Source of the DNA: Mariprofundus micogutta
Lineage (GTDB): Bacteria; Pseudomonadota; Zetaproteobacteria; Mariprofundales; Mariprofundaceae
Direction of reading: 5' to 3'
DNA length: 64,000 bases
Assembly: GCF_001895085.1 (NCBI RefSeq)
Contig: NZ_BDFD01000010.1
Location: 1-64,000 of the forward strand
Under the pieces are notes generated by a model that did no database searches, was not told where the DNA came from, and saw only the letters and a program-made list of their open reading frames with translations. The stretch's first letter is position 1; every line of letters starts with the position of its first letter. Made by a program: the position numbers and the translations under genes. Shown here piece after piece: positions 28,716 through 38,042 of the stretch.

Positions 28716-29819
28716 ATGGAAAAACTATCTTGTTTTGCAATTGTTGTACCCGGTCTTGAAGGCTTGCTTGCCGATGAACTTATTGAACTCTCTGCTCATG
28801 ATGTAAAGCAGGAGGAGGGTGGCGTCAGTTTTACAGCGTCGATGGATACACTGTTCCGTATTAATCTGCGCTCGCGTTGCGCCACACGTATCGTCATTCG
28901 CCTGTCGACATCCAAAGCGCTGACATATCCTGAGCTGTATCATAAAGTCAGGAAACAGCTCTGGCAGAAATACCTTGGCAATGGTGTGACTGTTGAGGTC
29001 AAGGCTAGCTGTCACCGATCCAAGCTGTTGCATTCAGGGCGCGCCGAGCAGGCTGTGATCGATGGTATCAATGCCTCGGAAGGTATGCAGGAGCGCCAGA
29101 CAGGTCCTTTAAAACAACAAGTGATGCTGCGCATCGATGATAATATCTGCACTATCAGCCTCGACACATCCGGTGAGCGTCTGGACAGACGTGGCTACCG
29201 CAAATATTCAGGCCTTGCACCTGTGCGGGAAACCATAGCGGCAGGCATACTGCGCTGGATGGACTGGCAGGCTGATGAACCGCTGCTGGCCCCCATGTGC
29301 GGCTCCGGCACCTTTGCCATTGAAGCGGCACTCATGGCTGAAAAACGGGCAACCAATCTGAAGCATGATTTTCCATTTGCTCATTGGCCGTCATTAAAAC
29401 AGAAGCGCTGGCAGCGGGCACTGCAGAAAGCTGAATCCATGCATTCAGACGGGAAGCCGCAAATTTATGCGACTGATCTGGCTGCAGGTATATTGGATCA
29501 GGCAAAGGAAAATGCGAAGCTTGCCGGTGTTTCTGAATGCATTCATTTTGCGAAACTGGACGTGCGCGAAATGACCGTTCCTGAATCTGCAAGCAAGGCC
29601 GGATTAATCGTCTGTAATCCGCCTTATGGCGACCGGGTTAAGGGTGATGTGCGTACGCTGTATAAAGCCATTGGTCAGCTGTTTTCTGAGCGTTTCGGTG
29701 GCTGGCGCATGGCTGTTATTGTGCCGGATCAGGGTTGTGAACATGCACTGGGGCTGACGGTAAAACGTCGCATGAAAATCAAACACGGCGGTCGCTGGAT
29801 TTACGTTCTGGAGCTTTAA
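28716..29819 (+). CDS. THUMP-domain class I RNA methyltransferase (RlmL/Trm14-like)
   Basis: A 367-residue protein. An N-terminal ferredoxin-like and THUMP domain binds RNA (about 45-160). A Rossmann methyltransferase follows (about 185-365), with the SAM motif APMCGSGTFAIEAALMA and catalytic NPPYGDR (about 301), typical of N2-guanine or N6-adenine RNA methylation. It matches the rRNA m2G2445-type family (RlmL N-terminal half) but lacks the second methyltransferase of E. coli RlmL. It is divergent from the flavin oxidoreductase gene. Confidence 0.87.
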   Translation: MEKLSCFAIVVPGLEGLLADELIELSAHDVKQEEGGVSFTASMDTLFRINLRSRCATRIVIRLSTSKALTYPELYHKVRKQLWQKYLGNGVTVEVKASCHRSKLLHSGRAEQAVIDGINASEGMQERQTGPLKQQVMLRIDDNICTISLDTSGERLDRRGYRKYSGLAPVRETIAAGILRWMDWQADEPLLAPMCGSGTFAIEAALMAEKRATNLKHDFPFAHWPSLKQKRWQRALQKAESMHSDGKPQIYATDLAAGILDQAKENAKLAGVSECIHFAKLDVREMTVPESASKAGLIVCNPPYGDRVKGDVRTLYKAIGQLFSERFGGWRMAVIVPDQGCEHALGLTVKRRMKIKHGGRWIYVLEL

Positions 29820-29824
29820 ACAAG

Positions 29825-29847
29825 CCTTGCATGCTTTTTATGCATGG
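29825..29847. terminator. Possible intrinsic terminator between convergent genes
   Basis: CCTTGCAT and ATGCATGG form an 8-bp stem with one mismatch around a T-rich loop, followed by a broken T-run on the plus strand. It lies between the stops of the THUMP methyltransferase and ilvA. The stem is modest and not GC-rich, so support is weak. Confidence 0.35.
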
Positions 29848-29859
29848 TCTTTATCCTTT

Positions 29860-31371
29860 TTATTTCAGGAAGATAGAGTAGGCAGGGTTATCTGATTCAT
29901 TAACATAAGGGTAGCCGAGTGCAGTGAGGTATTTTTCAAACTCATGTCTGTCGTTAGCAGGCACTTCCACGCCAGCTAGCACCCGTCCGAAGGCTGCAGC
30001 ATGGTTGCGATAGTGGAACAGTGAGATATTCCAGCGTCCACCGGCCCGACCGAGAAACTCAAGCAGGGCACCCGGTCGTTCAGGAAACTCAAATCGGTAT
30101 AACACTTCACTCTCGGACATCGGACAATGGCCACCAACCATGTGACGGATGTGCAGTTTAGCCAGCTCATTATCATGCAGGTTCAGGGTTGGCAGACCGG
30201 CATTTTTCATGGCTTGTTCAAGTGCAGTAGCCTCATCATCATCGCCGATGCTTATACCGGCAAACACGTGCGCCTCATTGCGACTGGACATGCGATAATT
30301 GAACTCGGTGATGTTGCGGTCACCGATAATGCGACAGAACTCCAGAAATGAACCGGGACGCTCAGGAATAGTGACGGCAAACAGGGCTTCTTTACCTTCA
30401 CCCATTTCGGTGCGTTCAGCCACATGACGCATACGATCAAAATTCATATTGGCGCCACTGTTAATGGCAGCAAGCAACTGACCACGTGCACCGGTCTGAC
30501 GTACATATTTCTTCAGTCCTGCAACACCGAGTGCTCCGGCAGGCTCTACAATTGAGCGGTTATCCTCATAGATATCCTTGATGGCAGCGCAGATCTCATC
30601 TGTGTCGACCAGAATAATGTCGTCCACATACTGCTGTACCAGATCAAAGGTATATTTGCCGACCTTTTTCACAGCTACGCCATCGGCAAAAATACCGACC
30701 TGATCGAGCGTAAGGCGCTTTCCGGCCTTGATGGAATCATGCATGGCTGCCGAATCTACAGGTTCCACACCGATGATTTTTGTCTTCGGTGAATTGGCTT
30801 TCAAATAGATAGCCATACCTGCAATCAGTCCGCCACCGCCAATGGGCACAAAAACAGCATCCAGATCTCCCGGATTCTGACGCATCATCTCTTCAGCAAT
30901 GGTTCCCTGGCCGGCAATCACCTGCGGATCGTCATAGGGATGCACAAAGACCTTTCCGGACGTCTCGCACAGTTCCATGGCATGTGCGCTGGCATCGGAA
31001 TAGCTGTCGCCAAACAGAACGACGCTACCGCCCAGACGTTTAACAGCTTTAACTTTAATGTCGGGTGTGGTGTTCGGCATAACAATTGTGGCATCAATGC
31101 CAAGCTTGTGACTGGAGAGGGCAACCCCCTGGGCATGGTTGCCTGCAGAAGCGCAGATCACGCCACGGGCCCGTTCATCATCAGTCAGTTGAGCGATTTT
31201 ATTGTAAGCACCACGCAATTTAAAAGAGAATACAGGCTGCAGATCTTCACGTTTAAACAGCACTTCATTGTTCAGGCGTGAAGAAAGCTTCGGCGCCAAT
31301 TCCAATGGTGTTTCAATTGCCACGTCATAGACACGTGCTTGTTCGATGGCCTCAAGGTATAAATCGCTCAT
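29860..31371 (-). CDS. ilvA: Threonine ammonia-lyase, biosynthetic (IlvA)
   Basis: About 503 residues from ATG 31371 (MSDLYLEAIEQARVYD), the usual IlvA length. An upstream frame adds 49 unconserved residues. The catalytic domain (1 to about 320) has the PLP lysine in FSFKLRGAYNK and the glycine loop GGGGLIAGM. Two ACT-like regulatory domains follow (about 330-410 and 420-500), as in the isoleucine-inhibited form. It deaminates threonine to 2-oxobutanoate for isoleucine synthesis. It is divergent from pabC, with 39 bases between starts. Confidence 0.94.
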   Translation of the reverse strand: MSDLYLEAIEQARVYDVAIETPLELAPKLSSRLNNEVLFKREDLQPVFSFKLRGAYNKIAQLTDDERARGVICASAGNHAQGVALSSHKLGIDATIVMPNTTPDIKVKAVKRLGGSVVLFGDSYSDASAHAMELCETSGKVFVHPYDDPQVIAGQGTIAEEMMRQNPGDLDAVFVPIGGGGLIAGMAIYLKANSPKTKIIGVEPVDSAAMHDSIKAGKRLTLDQVGIFADGVAVKKVGKYTFDLVQQYVDDIILVDTDEICAAIKDIYEDNRSIVEPAGALGVAGLKKYVRQTGARGQLLAAINSGANMNFDRMRHVAERTEMGEGKEALFAVTIPERPGSFLEFCRIIGDRNITEFNYRMSSRNEAHVFAGISIGDDDEATALEQAMKNAGLPTLNLHDNELAKLHIRHMVGGHCPMSESEVLYRFEFPERPGALLEFLGRAGGRWNISLFHYRNHAAAFGRVLAGVEVPANDRHEFEKYLTALGYPYVNESDNPAYSIFLK

Positions 31372-31410
31372 GGGGCGGCTTGCTACCACGAACGGTAAAA
31401 GGATTCGAGT

Positions 31411-32193
31411 TTGAAGATAACTAAAGTAGAAAATCTGGAGCGGGGGCTTGCCTATGGCGAGGCCTGCTTTGAGACTTTTCGGGTGATAAACGGCCAGATT
31501 TTCGACTGGCCAGGTCACTGGCAGCGTTTGGCGAGTGGCCTGAGCGAGTTCGGTTTAGATGTTCCGGCAGGCCAGGATCAGGAGGTGCTGTGTGCCTGTC
31601 TTCGTGAAGCTGCCAGGACTGGCCCTGATGTGCTGCTGCGCCTGACCATATCCGGTGGAGAGGCAAGCTGGGGTTTGACAGCAAAGGCCGGGGAAGCGGC
31701 TGTATATATACAGTGCATGCCTTATACAGGCAACCATGCTCCCGGCGCTCTCAGGCTGCAGAGCTGGCCGTTTCCTCTGAGGAAAAAGCAGTCTAAATTC
31801 ACATCAGACTATGCCGAAACGCTGCGTGCCTTGCGTGGGGTAAATGATAGTCATGTACTGTTTGAGCAGGATGGGATGCTTATCTCTACTGCAACTGCAA
31901 ACATTCTGTTATACCGTGATGGTCACTGGTCTACACCGAATGCGGATGCGGGGGTGTTGCCGGGCAGAGTGAGAGATTTTCTGATTCGTAATGCCCTGCT
32001 GGTTGAGGAGCCATGTCCGGTTGCGTGGCTGGAAGATTGCGAAGCGGCAGCAATATGTAATAGTGGTCTGTTTATCCAGCCGCTAGCCTGTATCGTTGAT
32101 GTTGCAAGGCAGGATGCAATGGACATTCACCACACTGCATTGCAGCCATTAATAGATATTTTGCAGCAACAAGAGGGTGTGCAACTGTTATGA
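31411..32193 (+). CDS. pabC: Aminodeoxychorismate lyase (PabC-like class IV PLP enzyme)
   Basis: A 260-residue class IV aminotransferase-fold enzyme likely converting 4-amino-4-deoxychorismate to p-aminobenzoate. GLAYGEACFETFRV is the N-terminal signature, the PLP lysine is in KQSKFTSDYAETLRA, and LISTATANILLYRDG and AGVLPGRVRDFLI follow. The start is TTG 31411 with AAAGGA upstream; no ATG fits. The stop overlaps the start of mltG (ATGA), the same pabC-mltG order as in many proteobacteria. A branched-chain or D-amino acid transaminase of this fold is the alternative. Confidence 0.85.
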   Translation: MKITKVENLERGLAYGEACFETFRVINGQIFDWPGHWQRLASGLSEFGLDVPAGQDQEVLCACLREAARTGPDVLLRLTISGGEASWGLTAKAGEAAVYIQCMPYTGNHAPGALRLQSWPFPLRKKQSKFTSDYAETLRALRGVNDSHVLFEQDGMLISTATANILLYRDGHWSTPNADAGVLPGRVRDFLIRNALLVEEPCPVAWLEDCEAAAICNSGLFIQPLACIVDVARQDAMDIHHTALQPLIDILQQQEGVQLL

Positions 32194-33173
32194 AAAAACT
32201 CGTGATATTTTCCATCGTCGGTTTGTTGCTGCTTATGCTGCCCTTTGTCTGGGTGTTCTGGCAGGCCTCTGCTGACGTCGCATTGCTTACTCCGGTGGAG
32301 ATATCCGTACCTAAGGGTGCATCTACGATTAAAATCGGCCGTCTGCTGCATGCTGAGGGTGTGATAACATCTCCTTTGGCATTCCGTCTGGCCGTGCGTC
32401 TGAAAGGCGTCGGAGCAGGTCTGCATAGTGGACTGTACCGCTTTGAGGAGCCGGCCAATATCCATACAATCATTAGCAGACTCGAATCCGGTGATGTCAT
32501 GTCATTCAGTGTTACACTGCCTGAAGGGCTGAGAACTGATGAGATGCTTGCCATTCTGGCACATAAAACAGATGTGAAACTGCCGCAGTGGCAGGCTGCC
32601 TTGAAAGCACTGCTGCCGGGCGAGGTGGAGGGGCGCTTGCTGCCTGAAACCTACCAATACAGTAAACCGATTGAGCCGAAACGCCTGCTGCAGTCGATGA
32701 TCGACGCACAAAAGAAAGAGCTCGCAGCATTGAGTGCGGATGTCAGTCAGCAGGACCGGCTGCGCATCATGGCTTCCATTATAGAGAAGGAAACCATGCT
32801 CGATCATGAGCGGCCTCTGGTTTCCGCAGCCATTCATAATCGCTTGAAGAAGGGTATGCCTTTGCAGATGGATCCAACGGTGATTTACGGTATATGGCGC
32901 AGCAAGGGCAGTTTTTCGGGTAATATTCACAGGAAAGATCTCACCACTGATACACTGTGGAACACCTACACACGGCGTGGTTTGCCGCCAACACCAATCG
33001 GTAATCCGGGTGCTGCATCCTTACGTGCAGCAGCCACTCCTGCCGATGTCGATTATCTCTATTTTGTCGCAGATGGAACGGGTGGTCACAAGTTTGCCGC
33101 CACACTTGCCGAGCATCAGGCCAATGTGAAACAGTGGATCAAGATCGAAAAGAAGATGAATCGTGGCAAGTAA
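32190..33173 (+). CDS. mltG: Endolytic murein transglycosylase MltG
   Basis: A 327-residue YceG/MltG protein. One N-terminal membrane helix (about 7-26) is followed by a LysM-like region and the catalytic YceG domain. The glutamate sits in RIMASIIEKETM (about 200), and MQMDPTVIYG-type PLQMDPTVIYGIW and TPIGNPGAASLRAA are signature segments. It cuts nascent glycan strands and sets their length. It overlaps pabC by four bases. Confidence 0.95.
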   Translation: MKKLVIFSIVGLLLLMLPFVWVFWQASADVALLTPVEISVPKGASTIKIGRLLHAEGVITSPLAFRLAVRLKGVGAGLHSGLYRFEEPANIHTIISRLESGDVMSFSVTLPEGLRTDEMLAILAHKTDVKLPQWQAALKALLPGEVEGRLLPETYQYSKPIEPKRLLQSMIDAQKKELAALSADVSQQDRLRIMASIIEKETMLDHERPLVSAAIHNRLKKGMPLQMDPTVIYGIWRSKGSFSGNIHRKDLTTDTLWNTYTRRGLPPTPIGNPGAASLRAAATPADVDYLYFVADGTGGHKFAATLAEHQANVKQWIKIEKKMNRGK

Positions 33174-33426
33174 ACAGACGCTGATTATAGAAGTTAAGCT
33201 ATCATCGAAACAGACGTTCATCTTTCAATCGTTGCTGGAAGCCGAAGAGGGGCTGGCAGTGATGCGCTGCTTTGATCCCGAGCATAAAAAGCAACAGCTA
33301 TGGACAACACCTGACCAGAGAGGAGAACTGCTGGAATGGCTGAGTACACTGCCTGAAGCAGTTGAGGTTCAGCTATCAGACGAATGGGTCTGGCGTGATG
33401 CAAGAAGCAATGGAGGGGTGGTGTAA
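33163..33426 (+). CDS. Small DUF4911-like protein
   Basis: An 87-residue protein resembling DUF4911. An alternating hydrophobic N-terminal strand (TLIIEVKLSSKQTFIFQSLLEAEEGLAVMRCFD) leads into a helix ending ELLEWLSTLPEAVEVQL. There is no signal peptide and no metal ligand set. It overlaps mltG by 11 bases and the PhzF gene by one base, so it is embedded in the operon. Function unknown. Confidence 0.6.
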   Translation: MASKQTLIIEVKLSSKQTFIFQSLLEAEEGLAVMRCFDPEHKKQQLWTTPDQRGELLEWLSTLPEAVEVQLSDEWVWRDARSNGGVV

Positions 33427-34211
33427 TGAAATTGCCAATCTACCAGATTGATGCATTTGCAGAGAAATCATTCGAGGGAAATCCTGCTGCAGTGTGTCCA
33501 TTGCAAACCTGGCTGCCCGATGCCTTGATGCAGTTGATAGCAGAAGAAAATAACCTTTCTGAAACTGCTTTTTTTGTGCCAACAGAGGCGGGTTTTCATA
33601 TCCGCTGGTTTACGCCGACTACCGAGGTTGATCTATGCGGCCATGCAACACTGGCTGCAGCTTATGTGTTGCTTGAGTGTCTTGCTTATGAGCCGGATAT
33701 GATTACGTTTGAGTCGCGCTCAGGGCTACTCACGGTCTCGAAAGCGGATGACCTTCTGGTTCTGGATTTCCCGGCTCAGGTTCCTGTCAGTTGTGAAACT
33801 CCCGAAGCAATCTTGCATGCCTTTGGTATTGAACCGGTTGAATGTCTTAAGGGTGAAGATTACATCATCGTATTTGAGTTTGAGGAAGATGTTTTGACGA
33901 CTGAGCCGAATATTGAATTGCTCAAAGAGCTCGATGGGAGAGGTGTCATCATTACTTCAACGTCGGACTCGTATGATTTCGTGGCGCGCTTCTTTGCCCC
34001 GAAATATGGCATCAATGAAGATCCGGTCACCGGCTCTGCTTATACGCAGCTGGTTCCATTCTGGTCGAACCGGCTTGGCTTGAAAAAACTTGTAGCCAGG
34101 CAGCTTTCCAGCCGGGGTGGTAATGTGATTTGCGAGCTTCATGAGCAGAGGGTGTCCATAGCAGGCAAGGCTGTGAAATATCTGCAGGGCGAGATTGACC
34201 TTAAGCTTTAG
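33426..34211 (+). CDS. PhzF-family isomerase/epimerase-like protein
   Basis: A 261-residue PhzF family member of two similar barrel halves. QIDAFAEKSFEGNPAAVCPL opens the fold, the probable catalytic Glu is in AEENNLSETAFF (about 45), and GHATLAAAYVL and DPVTGSAYTQL are the paired signature loops. PhzF proteins isomerise or epimerise small acids by proton shuttling, but the substrate here is unknown. It closes the pabC-mltG operon and converges on arfB, 21 bases from it. Confidence 0.88.
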   Translation: MKLPIYQIDAFAEKSFEGNPAAVCPLQTWLPDALMQLIAEENNLSETAFFVPTEAGFHIRWFTPTTEVDLCGHATLAAAYVLLECLAYEPDMITFESRSGLLTVSKADDLLVLDFPAQVPVSCETPEAILHAFGIEPVECLKGEDYIIVFEFEEDVLTTEPNIELLKELDGRGVIITSTSDSYDFVARFFAPKYGINEDPVTGSAYTQLVPFWSNRLGLKKLVARQLSSRGGNVICELHEQRVSIAGKAVKYLQGEIDLKL

Positions 34212-34232
34212 CGATAGCAGGGGAGTCTAAGT

Positions 34233-34646
34233 TTAATCGATGACCTTTTTTCTTAACGACTTGATTTGACTGCGCCGGTTCTTGGACTCCAGTCGCCGTT
34301 TAACCGATGCGCGGGATTTGCGTGTTGGTGTTCTCTTTTTCTGCACAACCATTGCTGTTCTGATCAGGGCTTGCAGCCTGTTTAGTGCATCGCTCCTGTT
34401 TTTATCCTGAGACCTGAACTGCCGTGCCTTGATAATAATGATGCCTTCTGAGCTGATGCGACGATCTCTGAGTTGCAATAAGCGCTCCTTATAAACCTCC
34501 GGCAGTGATGAGGCCTCAATGTTAAAGCGCAGGTGAACAGCACTGGAAACTTTATTGACGTTCTGGCCACCAGCGCCCTGAGCGCGAATGGCAGACATTT
34601 CAATCTCACCGTCGGGAATGCTGACAAGTCTTGAAATGTTCAGCAT
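34233..34646 (-). CDS. arfB: Peptidyl-tRNA hydrolase ArfB (ribosome rescue)
   Basis: A 137-residue release-factor-like protein. GGQ lies in AIRAQGAGGQNVNKVSS (about 25-30), and a basic C-terminal tail (RKSRASVKRRLESKNRR) is the region that enters the empty mRNA channel. ArfB rescues ribosomes stalled without a stop codon. The start overlaps the stop of the exonuclease gene by one base. Length and layout are standard. Confidence 0.93.
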   Translation of the reverse strand: MLNISRLVSIPDGEIEMSAIRAQGAGGQNVNKVSSAVHLRFNIEASSLPEVYKERLLQLRDRRISSEGIIIIKARQFRSQDKNRSDALNRLQALIRTAMVVQKKRTPTRKSRASVKRRLESKNRRSQIKSLRKKVID

Positions 34647-35563
34647 TAACCTGCCGAAAGTTCCCTGATCGAATAACGGTCTTTTGCACTCACATCCTTA
34701 AACGTAAACAGCTCGCTTTTGCCACCGTAAACCACATCTGTCAGCCATTGCTGTTCGGCCTCGATAGTTGCCTCGGACACCGATTTACTCCACACGCCTT
34801 TTCTCTGTTTGCCGCGCTCACTGTATGCGAAGTCTGCCATCCAGCGGTATCCACGCGCTTTCAGATCATCTTTTTTATCAAAGGGTGCAGCTACTGCAAA
34901 ATAGCGACGGCTCTTTTCCCGAGCCTGAGCAAGCAGAGCACTCATCGCCAGTGTGCCGGATTGGGGAAGAGGTTTACTGAGCAGATGCAGTGTGGCCTGT
35001 GCGTCATTCACTGCCCTGTGCCCGTCGAAAAAATAACCCATCTTATAAGCTATATAATCAAGTTTGAGGCTGGCTATCTCCTCTTCCATCCAGTTGATAT
35101 CATTAAAGGTGCAGGCCCAGTTTGTCTGGCTGATGACCGGAAAGCGGCGCTCAAGCATTTGACGATCATAAGCCGCGTTATGGGCTATGATCAGGTCTGC
35201 CTGTTGCAGCCAGACATTGATTTCAGCATCATCCAGCTTTTGACCAGCTACCATATCATCGCTGATGCCGGTGATCTGTCTGATGATCTCTGCCAGCGGT
35301 TCACCGGGATCTTCAAAACCTCCATAGCTATGCAGTATGCGGTAAATCAGCCCTGTGCCTGCATCGTACTCAAACACAATGAAGCCAAGTTCGATGATTT
35401 TATCATGTACTGTATCCAGACCGGTTGCTTCAACATCAATAACGATTCCGATGCGGGCCGTGGCAGGTTTCCCTGCTGTATAAAAATCGGGAGGATTCAG
35501 GCGTTCAATGACCTTGTACTGGCCTGATTTCTCCAGTTGCTGAATAAGCGCGCTATCGTTCAT
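34646..35563 (-). CDS. DEDDh-type 3'-5' exonuclease
   Basis: A 305-residue DnaQ-like exonuclease. DEDDh motifs: VIDVEATGLD with IELGF (about 40), HNAAYDRQMLERRF (about 135) and HRAVNDAQAT (about 178). The last 100 residues are basic, with no second nuclease domain, but with LKARGYRWMADFA as in several DnaQ-like exonuclease tails. It could be a proofreading-type or RNase T-like enzyme; the tail favours neither. It overlaps arfB by one base. Confidence 0.85.
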   Translation of the reverse strand: MNDSALIQQLEKSGQYKVIERLNPPDFYTAGKPATARIGIVIDVEATGLDTVHDKIIELGFIVFEYDAGTGLIYRILHSYGGFEDPGEPLAEIIRQITGISDDMVAGQKLDDAEINVWLQQADLIIAHNAAYDRQMLERRFPVISQTNWACTFNDINWMEEEIASLKLDYIAYKMGYFFDGHRAVNDAQATLHLLSKPLPQSGTLAMSALLAQAREKSRRYFAVAAPFDKKDDLKARGYRWMADFAYSERGKQRKGVWSKSVSEATIEAEQQWLTDVVYGGKSELFTFKDVSAKDRYSIRELSAG

Positions 35564-35711
35564 CTACTACTCCACAGTTCCCTGACTATAACAGCAACAC
35601 TGCACGTGATACGGAAAAAATAAAATAATGCTCAGCAGGATTTGATATTCATTTCACCTTGCCGAAGCTGCCTGAAAGCATCACAGTGTGTTGGCTGGTT
35701 CTGGAGGGGAT

Positions 35712-36614
35712 ATGAATGCACTGACTTCCACACTGAATGATGATTTTGGCGAAAACGGGCATCTGGCCTTTCGTGATGCAGGGGAAGGTTTCATTGTTAT
35801 CGATATCGATAACTGCCATTGTACTGCCACGATTGCCTTGCAGGGGGCGCATTTGATGCGCTGGAATCCAAAAGGTGAGGAGCCGGTGATCTGGATGTCA
35901 CCTGCAGCCACGCTTGCGGAGGGTAAATCCATTCGTGGTGGCGTGCCTATCTGCTGGCCCTGGTTTGGCGCTCATGCCACTGAAGCCGATTTTTCTGCGC
36001 ATGGTTTTGCCCGTACAGTTGCATGGGATGTTATCAATACTTCTTCGCTTGATGATGGAACCACATGTATCAGCTTTCGTATTGCTGAGATCAATCGAGA
36101 TATGTGGAGCGATCAGGTGCCGGTTGAAATGCATATGCAGATCGGGGCAAGGCTGGAGATGGAACTGGTTACGAAAAACCGGAGTGAGGAATCAGTCACA
36201 GTCGGTGATGCTTTGCACACATATTTCTGTGTTTCAGATGTGAGTAAAGTATCCGTGCGCGGTTTAGATGCTTGTGAATATCTGGATAAGGTCGGCCCGA
36301 CAGTACGCAAAACCCAGAAGGGGAATATTAACTTCGATCAGGAAGTTGACCGCATCTATTTTGATCAGGGGCAGGATATTGTAATCAGAGATCCGATAAT
36401 GCACCGTGATATCCGTATTGAGAAACGTAACAGCCATTCAACCATAGTCTGGAATCCGTGGATTGATAAAACCCTGCGCATGGGCGATTTCGGAAGCGAT
36501 GATGGATATCTGGGTATGGTTTGTGTTGAAAGTGCCAATGCTGATGCTGATATGGTGAAACTGGCTCCCGGTTATACACATCGTTTATGGGTACGCTACA
36601 GCATCGAAAAGTAA
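35712..36614 (+). CDS. D-hexose-6-phosphate mutarotase-like protein
   Basis: About 300 residues of the YeaD/galactose mutarotase fold. The glucose-6-phosphate mutarotase signature is visible (QGAHLMRWNPKGEEPVIWMSP; GKSIRGGVPICWPWFG; HGFARTVAWDV). The enzyme interconverts alpha and beta anomers of hexose 6-phosphates. ATG 35712 is favoured by GGAGGGG just upstream; an in-frame ATG at 35688 adds eight residues. The catalytic His and Glu are probably HGFAR and FCVSDV-region residues; I cannot align them exactly. Confidence 0.87.
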   Translation: MNALTSTLNDDFGENGHLAFRDAGEGFIVIDIDNCHCTATIALQGAHLMRWNPKGEEPVIWMSPAATLAEGKSIRGGVPICWPWFGAHATEADFSAHGFARTVAWDVINTSSLDDGTTCISFRIAEINRDMWSDQVPVEMHMQIGARLEMELVTKNRSEESVTVGDALHTYFCVSDVSKVSVRGLDACEYLDKVGPTVRKTQKGNINFDQEVDRIYFDQGQDIVIRDPIMHRDIRIEKRNSHSTIVWNPWIDKTLRMGDFGSDDGYLGMVCVESANADADMVKLAPGYTHRLWVRYSIEK

Positions 36615-36627
36615 GCAGGCTGTTCCA

Positions 36628-37248
36628 GTGAAAATGTCTGACCTTGATAAGATAGAAAAGCTGACGCTGGATCATTACGAGCAGACAGCCGAGTCGTTCT
36701 GGCTGGGGACTCAGGATCACGATGTCAGCCAGAATATTGAAGCTTTTCTGCAGGCAATGCCTGATGAACAGGCCCTGGATATTCTGGATTTCGGTTGTGG
36801 CCCGGGACGTGACCTCTACACATTCAAACAGCTGGGGCACAGGCCAACAGGTCTGGATGGCAGTGAAACGTTCTGCCGGATGGCACAGCTTCATAGCAGC
36901 TGCCCGGTATTACATCAGCAGTTTCTTAGCCTGAAGCTGGAGCAGGGAGCTTTTGATGGCATCTTTGCCAATGCTTCGTTATTTCATATTCCCGGTTCAC
37001 AACTGAGCAGGGTATTGGAACAGTTGCACACTGCCCTAAGAGCCGGAGGTGTTCTTTTCTCATCCAATCCAAGAGGAAATTCAGAAGGCTGGAACGGGCC
37101 ACGTTATGGACATTATATGGAACTTGAAACTATGCAGGCCATTTTGGAGCAAGCTGGGTTCAGTATTGTCCATCACTATTACCGGCCTGAAGGTTTGCCA
37201 AGGGATAAACAAACCTGGCTGGCTATCGTCAGTCAGCGACAGGAGTGA
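36628..37248 (+). CDS. Class I SAM-dependent methyltransferase
   Basis: A 206-residue Rossmann methyltransferase. Motif I is LDILDFGCGPGRDLYTF (about 50-66), and post-I is GLDGSETFCRMA. The rest follows the small-molecule methyltransferase pattern (FDGIFANASLFHIP, ALRAGGVLFSSN). Substrate unknown. It starts with GTG 13 bases after the mutarotase and overlaps the next gene by four bases. Confidence 0.82.
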   Translation: MKMSDLDKIEKLTLDHYEQTAESFWLGTQDHDVSQNIEAFLQAMPDEQALDILDFGCGPGRDLYTFKQLGHRPTGLDGSETFCRMAQLHSSCPVLHQQFLSLKLEQGAFDGIFANASLFHIPGSQLSRVLEQLHTALRAGGVLFSSNPRGNSEGWNGPRYGHYMELETMQAILEQAGFSIVHHYYRPEGLPRDKQTWLAIVSQRQE

Positions 37249-38042
37249 ACATGTATAAAGCTCTATTCACGTTATTGCTCTGTCTCATCAACCTGAATGC
37301 TTATGCGGGAGTGCAGGGCAAAGAGATTATCTATCAGGTGGGTGACACTGAATTCACTGGGTTTCTGGCATTCGATGATGCAGTAAAAGGCAAACGACCG
37401 GGCATACTCGTGTTGCATGAGTGGTGGGGACATAATGCCTATGCGCGTAAACGGGCCGAAATGCTTGCCGCTCTTGGCTATACTGCATTTGCACTCGATA
37501 TGTATGGCACAGGTAAACTGGCTGCACATCCTGAAGATGCCAAAGCATTTATGATGGCAGTGACTGGTGACAAAGTGGAGATGGTGAAACGTTTTCAGGC
37601 TGGATTGAAAATTCTCACAGATCAGGCAAACGTGGATAGAAACAAAATAGCCGCCATCGGTTACTGCATGGGCGGTGGCATGGCGCTGAACATGGCCCGT
37701 TCAGGTATTGATCTGGATGTTATTGTTGTGTTTCATGGCTCTTTGGGAACTGAAACGCCTGTCACAGCAGGGCAGGTCAAAGCCGAAATCATGGTGTTTA
37801 CCGGTGCAGCCGATCCATTTGTGCCAACTGAGCAGGTGCAGGCATTCGAGCAGGAAATGAAATCAGCCGGAGTGGTTTACACGCTAAAGTCTTATCCGGG
37901 TGTCAAACACAGTTTCACCAATCCGGATGCGGATGGTTTTGCGGCACGGTTCAAAATGCCACTGGCCTATAACAGAGCCGCCGATGAAGACTCGTGGCAG
38001 CAGATGTTACAGCTCTTTCAGAAGGTTTTCAGATCAGAGTGA
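37245..38042 (+). CDS. Exported dienelactone-hydrolase family protein
   Basis: A 265-residue alpha/beta hydrolase with a signal peptide ending NAYA-GV. The triad is the DLH type with Cys: GYCMGGG (about 141), Asp in GAADPFVP, His in GVKHSFTNP. Glu of LHEWWG follows the usual oxyanion region. Related cytosolic enzymes hydrolyse dienelactone, but secreted members have wide substrate ranges. It overlaps the convergent membrane-protein gene by nine bases at the stops. Confidence 0.88.
   Translation: MNMYKALFTLLLCLINLNAYAGVQGKEIIYQVGDTEFTGFLAFDDAVKGKRPGILVLHEWWGHNAYARKRAEMLAALGYTAFALDMYGTGKLAAHPEDAKAFMMAVTGDKVEMVKRFQAGLKILTDQANVDRNKIAAIGYCMGGGMALNMARSGIDLDVIVVFHGSLGTETPVTAGQVKAEIMVFTGAADPFVPTEQVQAFEQEMKSAGVVYTLKSYPGVKHSFTNPDADGFAARFKMPLAYNRAADEDSWQQMLQLFQKVFRSE

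Noticed and set aside
34631-35527. A 298-residue plus-strand frame opposite the exonuclease
   Set aside because: It is the shadow of the DEDDh exonuclease, whose motifs are clear on the minus strand.
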